NCBI RefSeq assembly: GCF_024385505.1
Contig: NZ_JANFLT010000006.1
Coordinates: 682,001-746,000, forward strand
Length of the DNA stretch: 64,000 bases
Direction: 5' to 3'
DNA from: Arthrobacter zhaoxinii
Lineage (GTDB): Bacteria > Actinomycetota > Actinomycetes > Actinomycetales > Micrococcaceae
Position 1 is the first letter of the stretch. Every line of letters starts with the position of its first letter. Positions 52,262 through 60,967 of the stretch are shown here, piece after piece. Below the pieces are notes generated by a model, which ran no database searches, was not told the DNA's origin, and saw nothing but the letters and a program-made list of their open reading frames with translations. The translations under genes were made by a program, and so were the position numbers.

Positions 52262-53314
52262 ATGGCTGCTCCAGCCGACCGCGCAAAAGCCCTAGAGGCA
52301 GCGCTGGCCCAGATTGACAAGCAATACGGCAAGGGCTCGATCATGCGCCTGGGCGATGAAGTACGCGCCCCCGCCGAGACCATTTCCACCAGCTCGGTCG
52401 CGTTGGATGTGGCGCTGGGCATCGGCGGCCTGCCGCGCGGACGCGTGGTGGAGATCTACGGACCGGAATCCTCCGGTAAGACCACCCTGGCGCTCCACGT
52501 CGTCGCCAATGCGCAGAAGAACGGCGGCATCGCTGCGTTCATCGACGCCGAGCACGCCCTGGATCCCATCTACGCTGCCAAGCTCGGCGTGGATACGGAC
52601 TCCCTGCTGGTTTCACAGCCGGACACCGGTGAGCAGGCCCTGGAAATCATGGACATGCTGATCGGATCCGGGTCGGTCGACGTCGTCGTCATTGACTCCG
52701 TTGCCGCACTTGTTCCGCGTGCCGAAATCGAAGGCGACATGGGCGACAGCCACGTCGGCCTGCAGGCCCGCCTGATGAGCCAGGCGCTGCGAAAGATCGC
52801 CGGACGCCTGAGCCACACGAACACCACCGCCATCTTCATCAACCAGCTGCGTGAAAAGATCGGCGTCTTCTTCGGCAGCCCGGAGACCACCACCGGCGGC
52901 AAGGCACTGAAGTTCTACGCTTCAGTCCGCATCGATGTCCGCCGCATTGAGACGCTGAAGGAAGGCACCAACCCGGTTGGTAACCGCACGCGTGCCAAGA
53001 TCGTCAAGAACAAGATGGCTCCGCCCTTCAAGCAGGCCGAGTTCGACATCATGTACGGCGTCGGCATTTCCCGCGAGGGCGGATTGATTGACATGGGCGT
53101 AGAACACGGCCTGGTCAAGAAGTCCGGTGCCTGGTTCACCTATGACGGTGACCAGCTGGGCCAAGGCAAGGAGAACTCCCGTAACTTCCTCAAGGACAAC
53201 CCTGATCTGGCGGACGAGCTGGAACGCCGTATCCGCGAAAAGCTCGGAATCGGTGTTCCTGCCGCTGAAGAGCCGGCAGCACCCAAGCTGAAGGCAGTCG
53301 GAAAGGACTCCTAG
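52262..53314 (+). CDS. recA: Recombinase RecA
   Basis: ATP-dependent strand-exchange protein and LexA coprotease. The 350-residue protein has the Walker A GPESSGKT at 67-74, the [13 protein letters not shown] segment, [47 protein letters not shown] and [15 protein letters not shown], all canonical; no intein is present. ATG 52262 follows GAGGTGA. It is controlled by the SOS box 160-190 bases upstream. A hairpin (53321-53358) separates it from recX. Confidence 0.99.
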   Translation: MAAPADRAKALEAALAQIDKQYGKGSIMRLGDEVRAPAETISTSSVALDVALGIGGLPRGRVVEIYGPESSGKTTLALHVVANAQKNGGIAAFIDAEHALDPIYAAKLGVDTDSLLVSQPDTGEQALEIMDMLIGSGSVDVVVIDSVAALVPRAEIEGDMGDSHVGLQARLMSQALRKIAGRLSHTNTTAIFINQLREKIGVFFGSPETTTGGKALKFYASVRIDVRRIETLKEGTNPVGNRTRAKIVKNKMAPPFKQAEFDIMYGVGISREGGLIDMGVEHGLVKKSGAWFTYDGDQLGQGKENSRNFLKDNPDLADELERRIREKLGIGVPAAEEPAAPKLKAVGKDS

Positions 53315-53320
53315 GCACTC

Positions 53321-53361
53321 CGCCTCCCGGGCAGCTGACCGCCGCCGCCCGGGAGGCGTTT
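53321..53361 (+). terminator. Hairpin between recA and recX
   Basis: CGCCTCCCGGGC (53321-53332) pairs perfectly with GCCCGGGAGGCG (53347-53358), followed by TTT. It likely ends most recA transcripts, so that recX is made at a lower level by read-through, as seen in other bacteria. Confidence 0.75.
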
Positions 53362-53433
53362 CCGTGACAGCCCTCCCGGCACACCGGTGCGGGGACAGGC
53401 ATCCCGGAACACAATGCCCTGGAGCGGAGACGT

Positions 53434-54333
53434 ATGGATACCTCCCAGCAAGAGACCCTCGCCGAGCTGAAACGCCGGCTCGCCGATATCGCCGCGGGAA
53501 CGGTGGACGCTGAAGCCGCCGCCCCCGGGGCGGATGCGGGCAGCACCCGCACGGGACGCGCCGCCGCAGGAAAGGCAGAGGCCGGCGCCGGCGCCCCCAG
53601 GCCGTCCCGCCGCAGGAGGACGCCCGCCAAAACACCCGACGCCTTCAAAGAGGACGGGTTCGGCGAGGAAGCCCCCGCCGACGAGCCGTGGGCGGAAGCG
53701 GCCGTAGGCGAGGAGGCGTCCGGCCGGAAACGGGGCGGAAAAAAACCCGGCCGGCAGTGGGGCCGGCAGGGTTCGGACCGGGAAGAGCCGGACCCGCAGA
53801 ACCCGGACCAGGAGCCTGAGCCGCTGTCGCCCGAGGAGGCCTATGCGGAGGCGAAGGCCATTGTTCTGCGTCAGCTCACAGCGTCTCCCAAGAGCCGCCG
53901 TCAGCTCGAAACCAAGCTTGCGGAGCGGGAGATTCCGCCCGACGCCGCGGCTGCGGTCCTTGACCGTTTCGAGGAAGTGCAGCTCGTGGATGATGCCGAG
54001 TTTGCCCGGCTGTGGGTCCGCAGCCGGTCGCAGAGCAAGTCGCTGGCCCGCGGAGCCCTTCGCCGGGAGCTGACGGAAAAGGGTATTGCGCCTGACCTCG
54101 CCGCCGAGGCGCTGGAGCAGCTGAGCGCCGACGACGAGCTGGAGGCCGCCCGCTCCCTGGCCCGGAAAAAGCTCCAGGTATCTGCCGACCTATCCGACCG
54201 CAGCATCCGGGACAAACAAACCCGCAGGCTGGTGGGGATGCTGGCCCGGAAGGGCTATTCGCCGTCACTGGGCTTTCGGGTGGCGGCCGAAGTGATCAGC
54301 GAAGTGCGGGACACCCGGAGCGATTCGGTCTAG
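53434..54333 (+). CDS. recX: Regulatory protein RecX with long N-terminal extension
   Basis: Inhibits RecA by capping filaments. The RecX core is at about residues 130-290: PEEAYAEAKAIVLRQLTASPKSRRQLETKL, then EEVQLVDDAEFARLWVRSR, ALRRELTEKGI and a third helical repeat RRLVGMLARKGYSPSLGFRVAAEVI, i.e. the normal three tandem three-helix repeats. The 299-residue length is well above the usual 150-200 because of a ~130-residue disordered N-terminus rich in Ala, Glu, Arg, Lys and Pro. ATG 53434 has GGAG upstream; a later start is possible, but the extension shows normal codon bias. Confidence 0.92.
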   Translation: MDTSQQETLAELKRRLADIAAGTVDAEAAAPGADAGSTRTGRAAAGKAEAGAGAPRPSRRRRTPAKTPDAFKEDGFGEEAPADEPWAEAAVGEEASGRKRGGKKPGRQWGRQGSDREEPDPQNPDQEPEPLSPEEAYAEAKAIVLRQLTASPKSRRQLETKLAEREIPPDAAAAVLDRFEEVQLVDDAEFARLWVRSRSQSKSLARGALRRELTEKGIAPDLAAEALEQLSADDELEAARSLARKKLQVSADLSDRSIRDKQTRRLVGMLARKGYSPSLGFRVAAEVISEVRDTRSDSV

Positions 54334-54441
54334 CCAGCTGCCGTAACCGGCGGCATGGGCTGCCCATTTGCCATGGTGTCAATTCGACGCGCCCTATCGT
54401 ATGCTGTGCCAACTATGTTAAAGATGAGGTTGGCGGGGCCC

Positions 54442-55794
54442 ATGATGCATTCAGCAGGTCGATTCTCTCCACTGCGGCTCCGATCGGCTTCGCTGACTGC
54501 TCTCGTCCTCACCGGCGTATTCGCCTCAGCCGTACTCACGGCGGCGCCGGGCACGGCGGCCGATCCCTACCCTTCCTGGGAAGACATCCAGCAGGCCAAG
54601 TCCTCTGAAACGGCCAAGGCGGCTGAAGCAGACAAGCTGGAGGGCCTGATCTCGGATCTGCGCGAGGAAGCCGGAACCTTGGGAGACGCCGCAGTGGAAG
54701 CCACGAACCGCTACAACGCGGCCAGGGATGCTCTTGCCGCCAGCGACAAAGAGCTTGCATCACTTGCCGCCCAGCGGGAAGAGGCTGCGGAGCACTCGAC
54801 GGAGCTGAAGCGCCAGGTCGCCGGGCTCGCAGCCCAGACGTACAAGTCCGGCGGTGCAGCCATGACGCTGGTGCTCCTGGATACGGAGGCCTCGGCGGAT
54901 GCGCTCCACGGCGCGGACCTCATGGACAGGGTCTCGTCTCGGGCCGGCACCCTGTATGCCGAGGCCGTGGCTTCGGAAAAAGTGGCTGCGGGATTTGGTG
55001 AACAGGAACAGGAAGCCAGGGACGCGCGTGCCGAACTGGCGGCCGAGGCGGAGGAGGCCCTGCAGGAGGGCAGAGCCTCAGCTGCTGCGGCAGACAAGGC
55101 CATACAGGACGAAGAGGCTCGGAAATCCATCCTGCTTGCACAACTGGCGGATCTGCACGGCAGCACCGCCGCGGCGGAGGAAGCCCGGCTGCGTGGAATA
55201 GCCGCCGAGAAGGCGTTCAAGGACCAGCAGGCCGCAGCGGAACGGGCGGCTGCGGAAGAGTCCGCGCCGGCACGTCAACAGCCGGCGGGTTCGCCTGCCG
55301 GAAACGCACCGCCGGCCGGAACCGAACCGCCGCAAGCGGCACCCCCGGCTCCGGCACCTGTTCCGGCACCGCCAGCGGCACCGGCCCCCGCACCTGCTCC
55401 CGCTCCGGCCCCCGCACCTGCTCCCGCTCCGGCCCCCGCACCTGCTCCGGTTCCGCCGAGCTCGCCGGCACCGGCCCGGCCGGTCGACGATCCCGCCGGC
55501 GCACAGAACTACGCCTCGGGGCGCATGGGGGCCTACGGCTGGGATGCCAACGAGTTCCGCTGCCTGGTGGTCCTCTGGAACCACGAATCCGGCTGGCTGA
55601 CCAGCGCAGACAATCCCTACAGCGACGCGTACGGCATTCCGCAGTCCCTTCCGGGAAGCAACATGTCCAGCCACGGTTCCGACTGGCAGACCAATTACCG
55701 GACCCAGATCAACTGGGGGCTGGACTATGTCAGATCCCGCTACGGGACGCCCTGTGACGCCTACGGCTTCTGGCAGCGGAACAACTGGTACTAG
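54442..55794 (+). CDS. Secreted coiled-coil protein with C-terminal lysozyme-like (SLT/Apf-type) domain
   Basis: A 450-residue secreted protein: signal peptide (about residues 1-40, ending TAAPGTAA), a long coiled coil (about 45-265) like those of PcsB/RipA-type peptidoglycan hydrolase regulators, a Pro-Ala linker with PAPAP repeats (about 280-345), and a C-terminal domain with Glu 382 in CLVVLWNHESGWL as the probable catalytic acid, DAYGIPQSLPGSNM and the end GLDYVRSRYGTPCDAYGFWQRNNWY, which resembles the aggregation-promoting-factor/transglycosylase fold. ATG 54442 is chosen to fit the signal peptide; ATGs at 54355, 54415, 54424 and 54445 are in frame. TGTCAA with TATGCT 17 bp later is a plausible promoter near 54376-54404. 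Confidence 0.82.
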   Translation: MMHSAGRFSPLRLRSASLTALVLTGVFASAVLTAAPGTAADPYPSWEDIQQAKSSETAKAAEADKLEGLISDLREEAGTLGDAAVEATNRYNAARDALAASDKELASLAAQREEAAEHSTELKRQVAGLAAQTYKSGGAAMTLVLLDTEASADALHGADLMDRVSSRAGTLYAEAVASEKVAAGFGEQEQEARDARAELAAEAEEALQEGRASAAAADKAIQDEEARKSILLAQLADLHGSTAAAEEARLRGIAAEKAFKDQQAAAERAAAEESAPARQQPAGSPAGNAPPAGTEPPQAAPPAPAPVPAPPAAPAPAPAPAPAPAPAPAPAPAPAPVPPSSPAPARPVDDPAGAQNYASGRMGAYGWDANEFRCLVVLWNHESGWLTSADNPYSDAYGIPQSLPGSNMSSHGSDWQTNYRTQINWGLDYVRSRYGTPCDAYGFWQRNNWY

Positions 55795-55883
55795 AACGCA
55801 CGGCAATTCCGCGATCGGGACGGTGTCAGTAGAACCGTTACCGTTTTGAGACTTTTCCCGAACTCGGATATCGTTCTGCGCTT

Positions 55884-56657
55884 GTGAGCTCACCTAACTT
55901 CTCCCGACGCGACCTAACCCGCATCCGACGAGCCCGGCGACGCAGCCGGCGGCTTCGCCTGGGCGCCGCAACAGCTCTCGGTTCGCTTGCCGTGGCGGGA
56001 GTATGCGGCGCGTCGCTGGGCACTGCCGGAGCCAACCTGCGGGCCACTGCCGGCATCCAGTTGGTGAACCTTGCCGATCCACTCCTTGCCGGATATGACT
56101 CCGCTGCAGACCCGGCAGCTTCATCGGAGGACGGGCCGGATCCCGACGCGGCGGCCGAGCCGCTGGCAGAGCCCGGGGAGCAGGCAGCGGCGAAGGATGC
56201 CGATACAGCCGCCGCAGCCGCCGCCGCAGCCGCCGACGCAGCCGCCGACGCAGCCGCCGACGCAGCCGCCGCAGCCGCCCGGAAGCAGGCTGAGGCTGCC
56301 GCGCAGCAGGCCGCGGAGGAAGCAGCAGCCCGGGCAGCAGTTCCCGTGGACGACCCGGCTGCGGCCAAGGCCTACGCCGCTGCGGCCCTGCCCGCCCGCG
56401 GTTGGGAAGCAGCCCAGCTCACCTGTCTGGACAAGCTCTGGACCAAGGAGTCGGAATGGCTGACCAGCGCCGTCAATCCCGACAGCGGCGCGTACGGAAT
56501 TGCCCAGTCGCTGCCGGCCGAGAAGATGGCGGTTGCCGGGGACGACTGGAAGGTCAGCTATTCCACGCAGATCAACTGGGGCCTGGACTACATCGCCTCC
56601 CGCTACGGCAGCCCCTGCACAGCACTCAATTTCCACTACGCCAATAACTGGTACTAA
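55884..56657 (+). CDS. Secreted lysozyme-like (SLT/Apf-type) protein, paralogue of the preceding gene
   Basis: A 257-residue protein with a strongly basic N-region ([20 protein letters not shown]), a hydrophobic stretch (about 27-50), an Asp/Ala/Glu-rich linker with [11 protein letters not shown] repeats (about 80-150) and a C-terminal domain with Glu 189 in [27 protein letters not shown] and the end [25 protein letters not shown]. The last ~75 residues align throughout with the upstream protein, including two Cys and the NNWY end, while the N-terminal parts are unrelated. GTG 55884 is the first start giving an export signal. Probably cleaves or binds peptidoglycan; no direct proof. Confidence 0.82.
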   Translation: MSSPNFSRRDLTRIRRARRRSRRLRLGAATALGSLAVAGVCGASLGTAGANLRATAGIQLVNLADPLLAGYDSAADPAASSEDGPDPDAAAEPLAEPGEQAAAKDADTAAAAAAAAADAAADAAADAAAAAARKQAEAAAQQAAEEAAARAAVPVDDPAAAKAYAAAALPARGWEAAQLTCLDKLWTKESEWLTSAVNPDSGAYGIAQSLPAEKMAVAGDDWKVSYSTQINWGLDYIASRYGSPCTALNFHYANNWY

Positions 56658-56712
56658 AAAGACCGCCGCGGGGCATACCGGCAGGCCCGGCGGATGGACG
56701 TACCCTAGGAGT

Positions 56713-58233
56713 GTGAGTTTGACTGCTTCCTCTCCTGCCCCCTCCGCCGCTGCCGCCCAGCCCCGCACCTACGAGGTCCGCACCTTCGGCTGCCAGATGA
56801 ACGTGCATGATTCCGAGCGTATTTCCGGGCTGTTGGAAGGCGCCGGCTACACGCCGTCGGACGGCGGGCAGCCGGACCTGGTGGTGTTCAATACGTGCGC
56901 GGTCCGGGAAAACGCCGATAACAAGCTCTACGGCAACCTCGGACTGCTGGCCCCGGTGAAGGAAAAACGCCCCGGCATGCAGATCGCCGTGGGCGGCTGT
57001 CTGGCGCAGAAGGACCGTGACACCATCCTCCGCAAGGCGCCCTGGGTGGACGCGGTCTTCGGCACCCACAACATCGGCTCCCTACCGGCCCTGCTGGAAC
57101 GGGCACGGCACAATGCGAAGGCCGAGCTGGAGATCCTCGAATCCCTGGACGTCTTCCCCTCGACCCTGCCCACCAAACGAGACTCGGTGTACTCCGGCTG
57201 GGTTTCCATCTCCGTGGGCTGCAACAACACCTGCACCTTCTGCATCGTCCCCTCGCTGCGCGGCAAGGAACGCGACCGGCGCCCGGGGGAGATCCTGGCG
57301 GAAATCCGGGCACTGGTGGATGACGGCGCCATCGAAGTAACCCTGCTGGGCCAGAACGTGAACTCCTACGGCGTGGAATTCGGCGACCGCGGCGCGTTCG
57401 CGAAGCTACTGCGTGCCTGCGGCGACATCGAGGGCCTGGAACGGGTCCGGTTCACCAGCCCGCACCCCGCAGCCTTCACCGACGACGTCATCGAAGCCAT
57501 GGCCGAAACGCCCAACGTGATGCCCCAGCTGCACATGCCGCTGCAGTCCGGTTCGGACAAGGTCCTCAAGGACATGCGCCGCTCCTACCGCTCGAAGAAG
57601 TTCCTGGGCATCCTGGACCGGGTGAGGGAACGGATGCCGCACGCAGCCATCTCCACCGACATCATCGTCGGCTTCCCGGGGGAGACCGAGGAAGACTTCG
57701 CCGCCACCCTCGACGTCGTCGAGCGGGCCCGTTTCGCGACCGCCTTCACGTTCCAGTACTCCAAACGGCCCGGCACTCCGGCGGCGGAGCTCGCGGACCA
57801 GCTGCCCAAGGCCGTGGTGCAGGAACGCTACGAACGCCTCACCGCGCTGCAGGACCGCATCGCCGCGGAAGAAAACGCCAAGCAGGTCGGCACCACCGTC
57901 GAAGTGATGGTCACCGCGGCCTCGGGCCGGAAATCCGGGGAAACCGGGCGTCTCTCCGGGCGTGCACGGGACCAACGGCTGGTGCACTTCTCGGTGCCCG
58001 ACGGCGCTCCCGTACCCCGCCCGGGCGACCTCGTGACCGTGCCGGTCACGGCCGCCGCCGCCTTCCACCTGATCTCAGATCCGGCCGGTCCGGCAGATTA
58101 CTCCCTGCGCCGTTCCCGCGCCGGCGAGGCCTGGGACCGGTCGCAGGCCGAATCCTGCGGTGTGCCCGCCGGACCCGCGGGTGCCCGTACGGGCGTGTCC
58201 CTGGGTATGCCCGCACTGCCGCCGCGTTCCTGA
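56713..58233 (+). CDS. miaB: tRNA-2-methylthio-N6-dimethylallyladenosine synthase MiaB
   Basis: Radical SAM methylthiotransferase acting on i6A37 of tRNA. The 506-residue protein has the N-terminal cluster cysteines 27, 62 and 96 and the radical SAM cysteines 170, 174 and 177 (CNNTCTFC), then [30 protein letters not shown] and a C-terminal TRAM domain (about 400-460). The last ~45 residues are an Ala/Gly/Pro-rich tail not needed in relatives. GTG 56713 has AGGAG only one base away but TACCCT six bases upstream, so a leaderless message is likely. It precedes miaA, which makes its substrate. Confidence 0.96.
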   Translation: MSLTASSPAPSAAAAQPRTYEVRTFGCQMNVHDSERISGLLEGAGYTPSDGGQPDLVVFNTCAVRENADNKLYGNLGLLAPVKEKRPGMQIAVGGCLAQKDRDTILRKAPWVDAVFGTHNIGSLPALLERARHNAKAELEILESLDVFPSTLPTKRDSVYSGWVSISVGCNNTCTFCIVPSLRGKERDRRPGEILAEIRALVDDGAIEVTLLGQNVNSYGVEFGDRGAFAKLLRACGDIEGLERVRFTSPHPAAFTDDVIEAMAETPNVMPQLHMPLQSGSDKVLKDMRRSYRSKKFLGILDRVRERMPHAAISTDIIVGFPGETEEDFAATLDVVERARFATAFTFQYSKRPGTPAAELADQLPKAVVQERYERLTALQDRIAAEENAKQVGTTVEVMVTAASGRKSGETGRLSGRARDQRLVHFSVPDGAPVPRPGDLVTVPVTAAAAFHLISDPAGPADYSLRRSRAGEAWDRSQAESCGVPAGPAGARTGVSLGMPALPPRS

Positions 58234-58279
58234 CCGCTGCCCGGTGAAGCCAACCCAAACCGTCGACGGAAACCTTTCA

Positions 58280-59236
58280 ATGCCTGACATGACTACTCCT
58301 GCGCCGTCCGCCGCTGAACCCCCGGTAATCGCCGTCGTCGGACCCACCGGTTCCGGCAAGTCCGACCTCGGCGTCGCCCTGGCGCTGGAACTGGGCGGCG
58401 AGGTGATCAACGCCGACTCCATGCAGTTCTACCGCGGCATGGACATCGGCACCGCGAAAATCACCGTCGCTGAACGCCGCGGCGTGCCGCACCACCTGCT
58501 GGACATTCTGGACGTCACCGACGAAGCCAGCGTCTCCGCGTTCCAAAGCTCCGCGCGGACGCTTGTTGACGAGATCCGCGGACGGGGCAGGTTCCCCATC
58601 CTCGTGGGCGGCTCCGGCCTGTACGTCCGCGCCGCACTGGACGTCCTGGAATTCCCCGGCACCGATCCCGCCATCCGTGCCCGCCTCGAAGCCGAACTCG
58701 CGGCACGGGGCCTGCCCGCCCTGCAAGCCCTGCTGCAGGATGCAGACCCGGTCTCCGCCGGACGGATCTCGGACGCCCGACGCGTGGTGCGGGCACTGGA
58801 AGTCATTGAACTGACGGGACGCCGCTTCAGTTCCTTTATGCCCGAGCGCCAGTACGTCACACCTGCCGTGCAGATCGGGCTGAGCGTGGAGCGGCCGGTC
58901 CTGCACGAGCGGCTGGCCCGCCGCGTGGATGCCATGGTAGAGCAGGGGCTGCTGGAAGAGGTCCGGCGGCTGGAGCCCGCGGGGCTGCGGACCGGACGGA
59001 CCGCCTCCCGTGCCCTCGGCTACGCCCAGTTCCTGGCCGTCCTGGACGGAAAGTCCTCCGTGGCGGAAGCAGCCGAGGCGACGGTGGTGGCCACCCGCCA
59101 GTTTGCCCGCCGCCAGCTGACCTGGTTCCGGGCCGATCCGCGGATCACCTGGCTGGAGCACAACGACCCGGATCTTCCCGCCCGGGCCGCGGCGGCCGTC
59201 CGCCAGGCATTCCCGGCCAGTATCCTTGATAGGTGA
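58280..59236 (+). CDS. miaA: tRNA dimethylallyltransferase MiaA
   Basis: Adds a dimethylallyl group to A37 of tRNAs reading UNN codons, the step before MiaB. The 318-residue protein has the P-loop GPTGSGKS (21-28), [31 protein letters not shown] and [20 protein letters not shown], all family marks. ATG 58280 is used; ATG 58289 is also in frame and neither has a strong ribosome binding site. The stop overlaps the dapF GTG (GTGA). It draws dimethylallyl diphosphate from the dxr/ispG pathway. Confidence 0.95.
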   Translation: MPDMTTPAPSAAEPPVIAVVGPTGSGKSDLGVALALELGGEVINADSMQFYRGMDIGTAKITVAERRGVPHHLLDILDVTDEASVSAFQSSARTLVDEIRGRGRFPILVGGSGLYVRAALDVLEFPGTDPAIRARLEAELAARGLPALQALLQDADPVSAGRISDARRVVRALEVIELTGRRFSSFMPERQYVTPAVQIGLSVERPVLHERLARRVDAMVEQGLLEEVRRLEPAGLRTGRTASRALGYAQFLAVLDGKSSVAEAAEATVVATRQFARRQLTWFRADPRITWLEHNDPDLPARAAAAVRQAFPASILDR

Positions 59237-60192
59237 CCAACACTTCTGCTGCTTCCGCCGCGTCCCTGTCCGCCTCCGGCCTGCCCGTTTCCCTTGCCGG
59301 ACTGCCCTTCGCGAAGGGGCACGGCACCGGCAACGACTTTGTGCTGGTGGCCGATCCCAACGGCGCCCATGAGCTGGCCGCAGCAGACGTGGCCGCGCTC
59401 TGCGACCGGCACCGCGGCGTGGGCGGAGACGGCTTTATCCGCGCCGTCCGGTCGGAGCACGTTCCCGAAGGCCGGGTGCTGCTGGAAGGTGCTCCCGAAG
59501 CACAGTGGTTCATGGACTACCGGAACTCGGATGGCAGCGTCTCGGAAATGTGCGGCAACGGCGTGCGCGTTTTCGTGCACTTCCTGCTGGAAGAAGGCCT
59601 GGCGGAGCTGGCGGAGGGCGGGAGCCTGACGATCGGCACCCGGGCCGGACTCAAGACCGTGACCCGCACTGCGGGCGGCTATGCAGTGGACATGGGTCCC
59701 TGGGAGTTCATTTACCCCGACCACGCGGCTGCCAAGTCCATGGACACCGTGGTCAACGCGGACGGCCTGGAAGTGCCCCGCCCCGGCCTGTCGGTCAGCA
59801 TGGGCAACCCGCACACCGTCGTTGCCCTCGCCGAACTGTCCGAACTCGCCGTGACCAACCTGACGCAGGCCCCGTCCGTGCAGCCCGAGCCGGAAAACGG
59901 AACCAACGTGGAGTTCGTGGTTCCGGCTGAGCCGCTCGTGGAGGACGGCGTGGGGCTGGTGACCATGCGCGTACACGAGCGCGGAGTGGGGGAGACCCTT
60001 TCCTGCGGCACCGGCGCCTGCGCTGCCGCCGTCGCCATCCGGTTCTGGGCCGGAGCCGGAGCGCCGGATGACTGGGCCGTGACGGTCCCGGGCGGCGTCG
60101 TCGGCGTCCGTTTCCTCACCGGACCGGACGGCCGCGAACATGTTGAGCTGAGCGGCCCGGCCGTGCTGGTGGCACGCGGAACCCTGCTTTAG
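59233..60192 (+). CDS. dapF: Diaminopimelate epimerase
   Basis: Cofactor-free epimerase converting LL- to meso-diaminopimelate for lysine and peptidoglycan. The 319-residue protein has [12 protein letters not shown], the first catalytic Cys 107 in [11 protein letters not shown] and the second Cys 258 in [11 protein letters not shown]. An extra ~20 Ser/Ala residues lie at the N-terminus. GTG 59233 overlaps the miaA stop and also has TATCCT six bases upstream, so it may be made from its own leaderless transcript as well as by read-through. The stop overlaps the stop of the convergent methyltransferase gene by four bases. Confidence 0.95.
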   Translation: MTNTSAASAASLSASGLPVSLAGLPFAKGHGTGNDFVLVADPNGAHELAAADVAALCDRHRGVGGDGFIRAVRSEHVPEGRVLLEGAPEAQWFMDYRNSDGSVSEMCGNGVRVFVHFLLEEGLAELAEGGSLTIGTRAGLKTVTRTAGGYAVDMGPWEFIYPDHAAAKSMDTVVNADGLEVPRPGLSVSMGNPHTVVALAELSELAVTNLTQAPSVQPEPENGTNVEFVVPAEPLVEDGVGLVTMRVHERGVGETLSCGTGACAAAVAIRFWAGAGAPDDWAVTVPGGVVGVRFLTGPDGREHVELSGPAVLVARGTLL

Positions 60193-60800
60193 GCGCTGCG
60201 TTCCACTTTCAGGACCCGGAAGGACTTGGCCGTGCTGTGGCGGGAAACCGCGAACCCGGCGGGCAGGGTCTCGGTGAGCCAGCGCTGCAGCGAGTCCGAA
60301 CCCAGGTTCTTCTGCACCACCAGCCAGGCGGTTCCGCCCGGCGCCAGGCGGGGCAGCCAGAGCAGCAGCAGGGCATGCAGTTCGTCCTTCCCGATCCGGA
60401 TGGGCGGGTTGGACCAGATGGCGTCGAAGCGCACTTCAGGATCTACATCCGCGGGCAGGGCGGCGATGACATTCTCACAGCCCAGTGCAGCTGCGTTGTC
60501 CCTGGTCAGCCCGAGGCTGCGCTCATTGACGTCGACGGCGTAGACCTGCGCGGCAGGGGATTTCAATGCCAGGGTCAGCGCGATGGGACCCCAGCCGCAG
60601 CCGATGTCCAGAAGGTTGCCCGTTGCCGGCGGCGCCGGGACCTCCTCTAGAAGGACGGCCGTGCCCTTGTCGATCCCGTCCGGGCTGAAGATCCCGCCGG
60701 CGCTCTGGAGTGTCCGTTCGGCCCCGTTGAGGCTCACGCGCAGGGGCCTGCGGACCTCGGGTCCGGACGGTGTGGAGGAGAAGTAGTGGTCTGAACCCAT
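60189..60800 (-). CDS. RsmC-like class I SAM-dependent methyltransferase
   Basis: A 203-residue single-domain methyltransferase similar to the C-terminal half of RsmC (16S rRNA G1207 methyltransferase). LLDIGCGWGPIALTLA is the SAM-binding loop, VYAVDVNERSLGLTRDN motif II, and SNPPIRIGKDEL the NPPF/Y-type motif IV, here NPPI. The N-terminal HYFSSTPSGPEVRRPLRVSL segment also fits. Lacks the N-terminal pseudo-domain of E. coli RsmC, as usual in actinobacteria. Target is presumed rRNA. Confidence 0.86.
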   Translation of the reverse strand: MGSDHYFSSTPSGPEVRRPLRVSLNGAERTLQSAGGIFSPDGIDKGTAVLLEEVPAPPATGNLLDIGCGWGPIALTLALKSPAAQVYAVDVNERSLGLTRDNAAALGCENVIAALPADVDPEVRFDAIWSNPPIRIGKDELHALLLLWLPRLAPGGTAWLVVQKNLGSDSLQRWLTETLPAGFAVSRHSTAKSFRVLKVERSA

Positions 60801-60967
60801 AACAGTCCAGATTAGTCGGTCGAGGGGCAGGACAAGGAATTTACGGGCAGCCGGACGGGTTGTATAACACGGTGGGCAGAGCAGGCATCCATTGCGCAGA
60901 AGGTTGCGTACCTAATAGTTTGTCGGTGCACTGGCCTACCATAGAAGCAAGTCCCACTAAGGAGATT

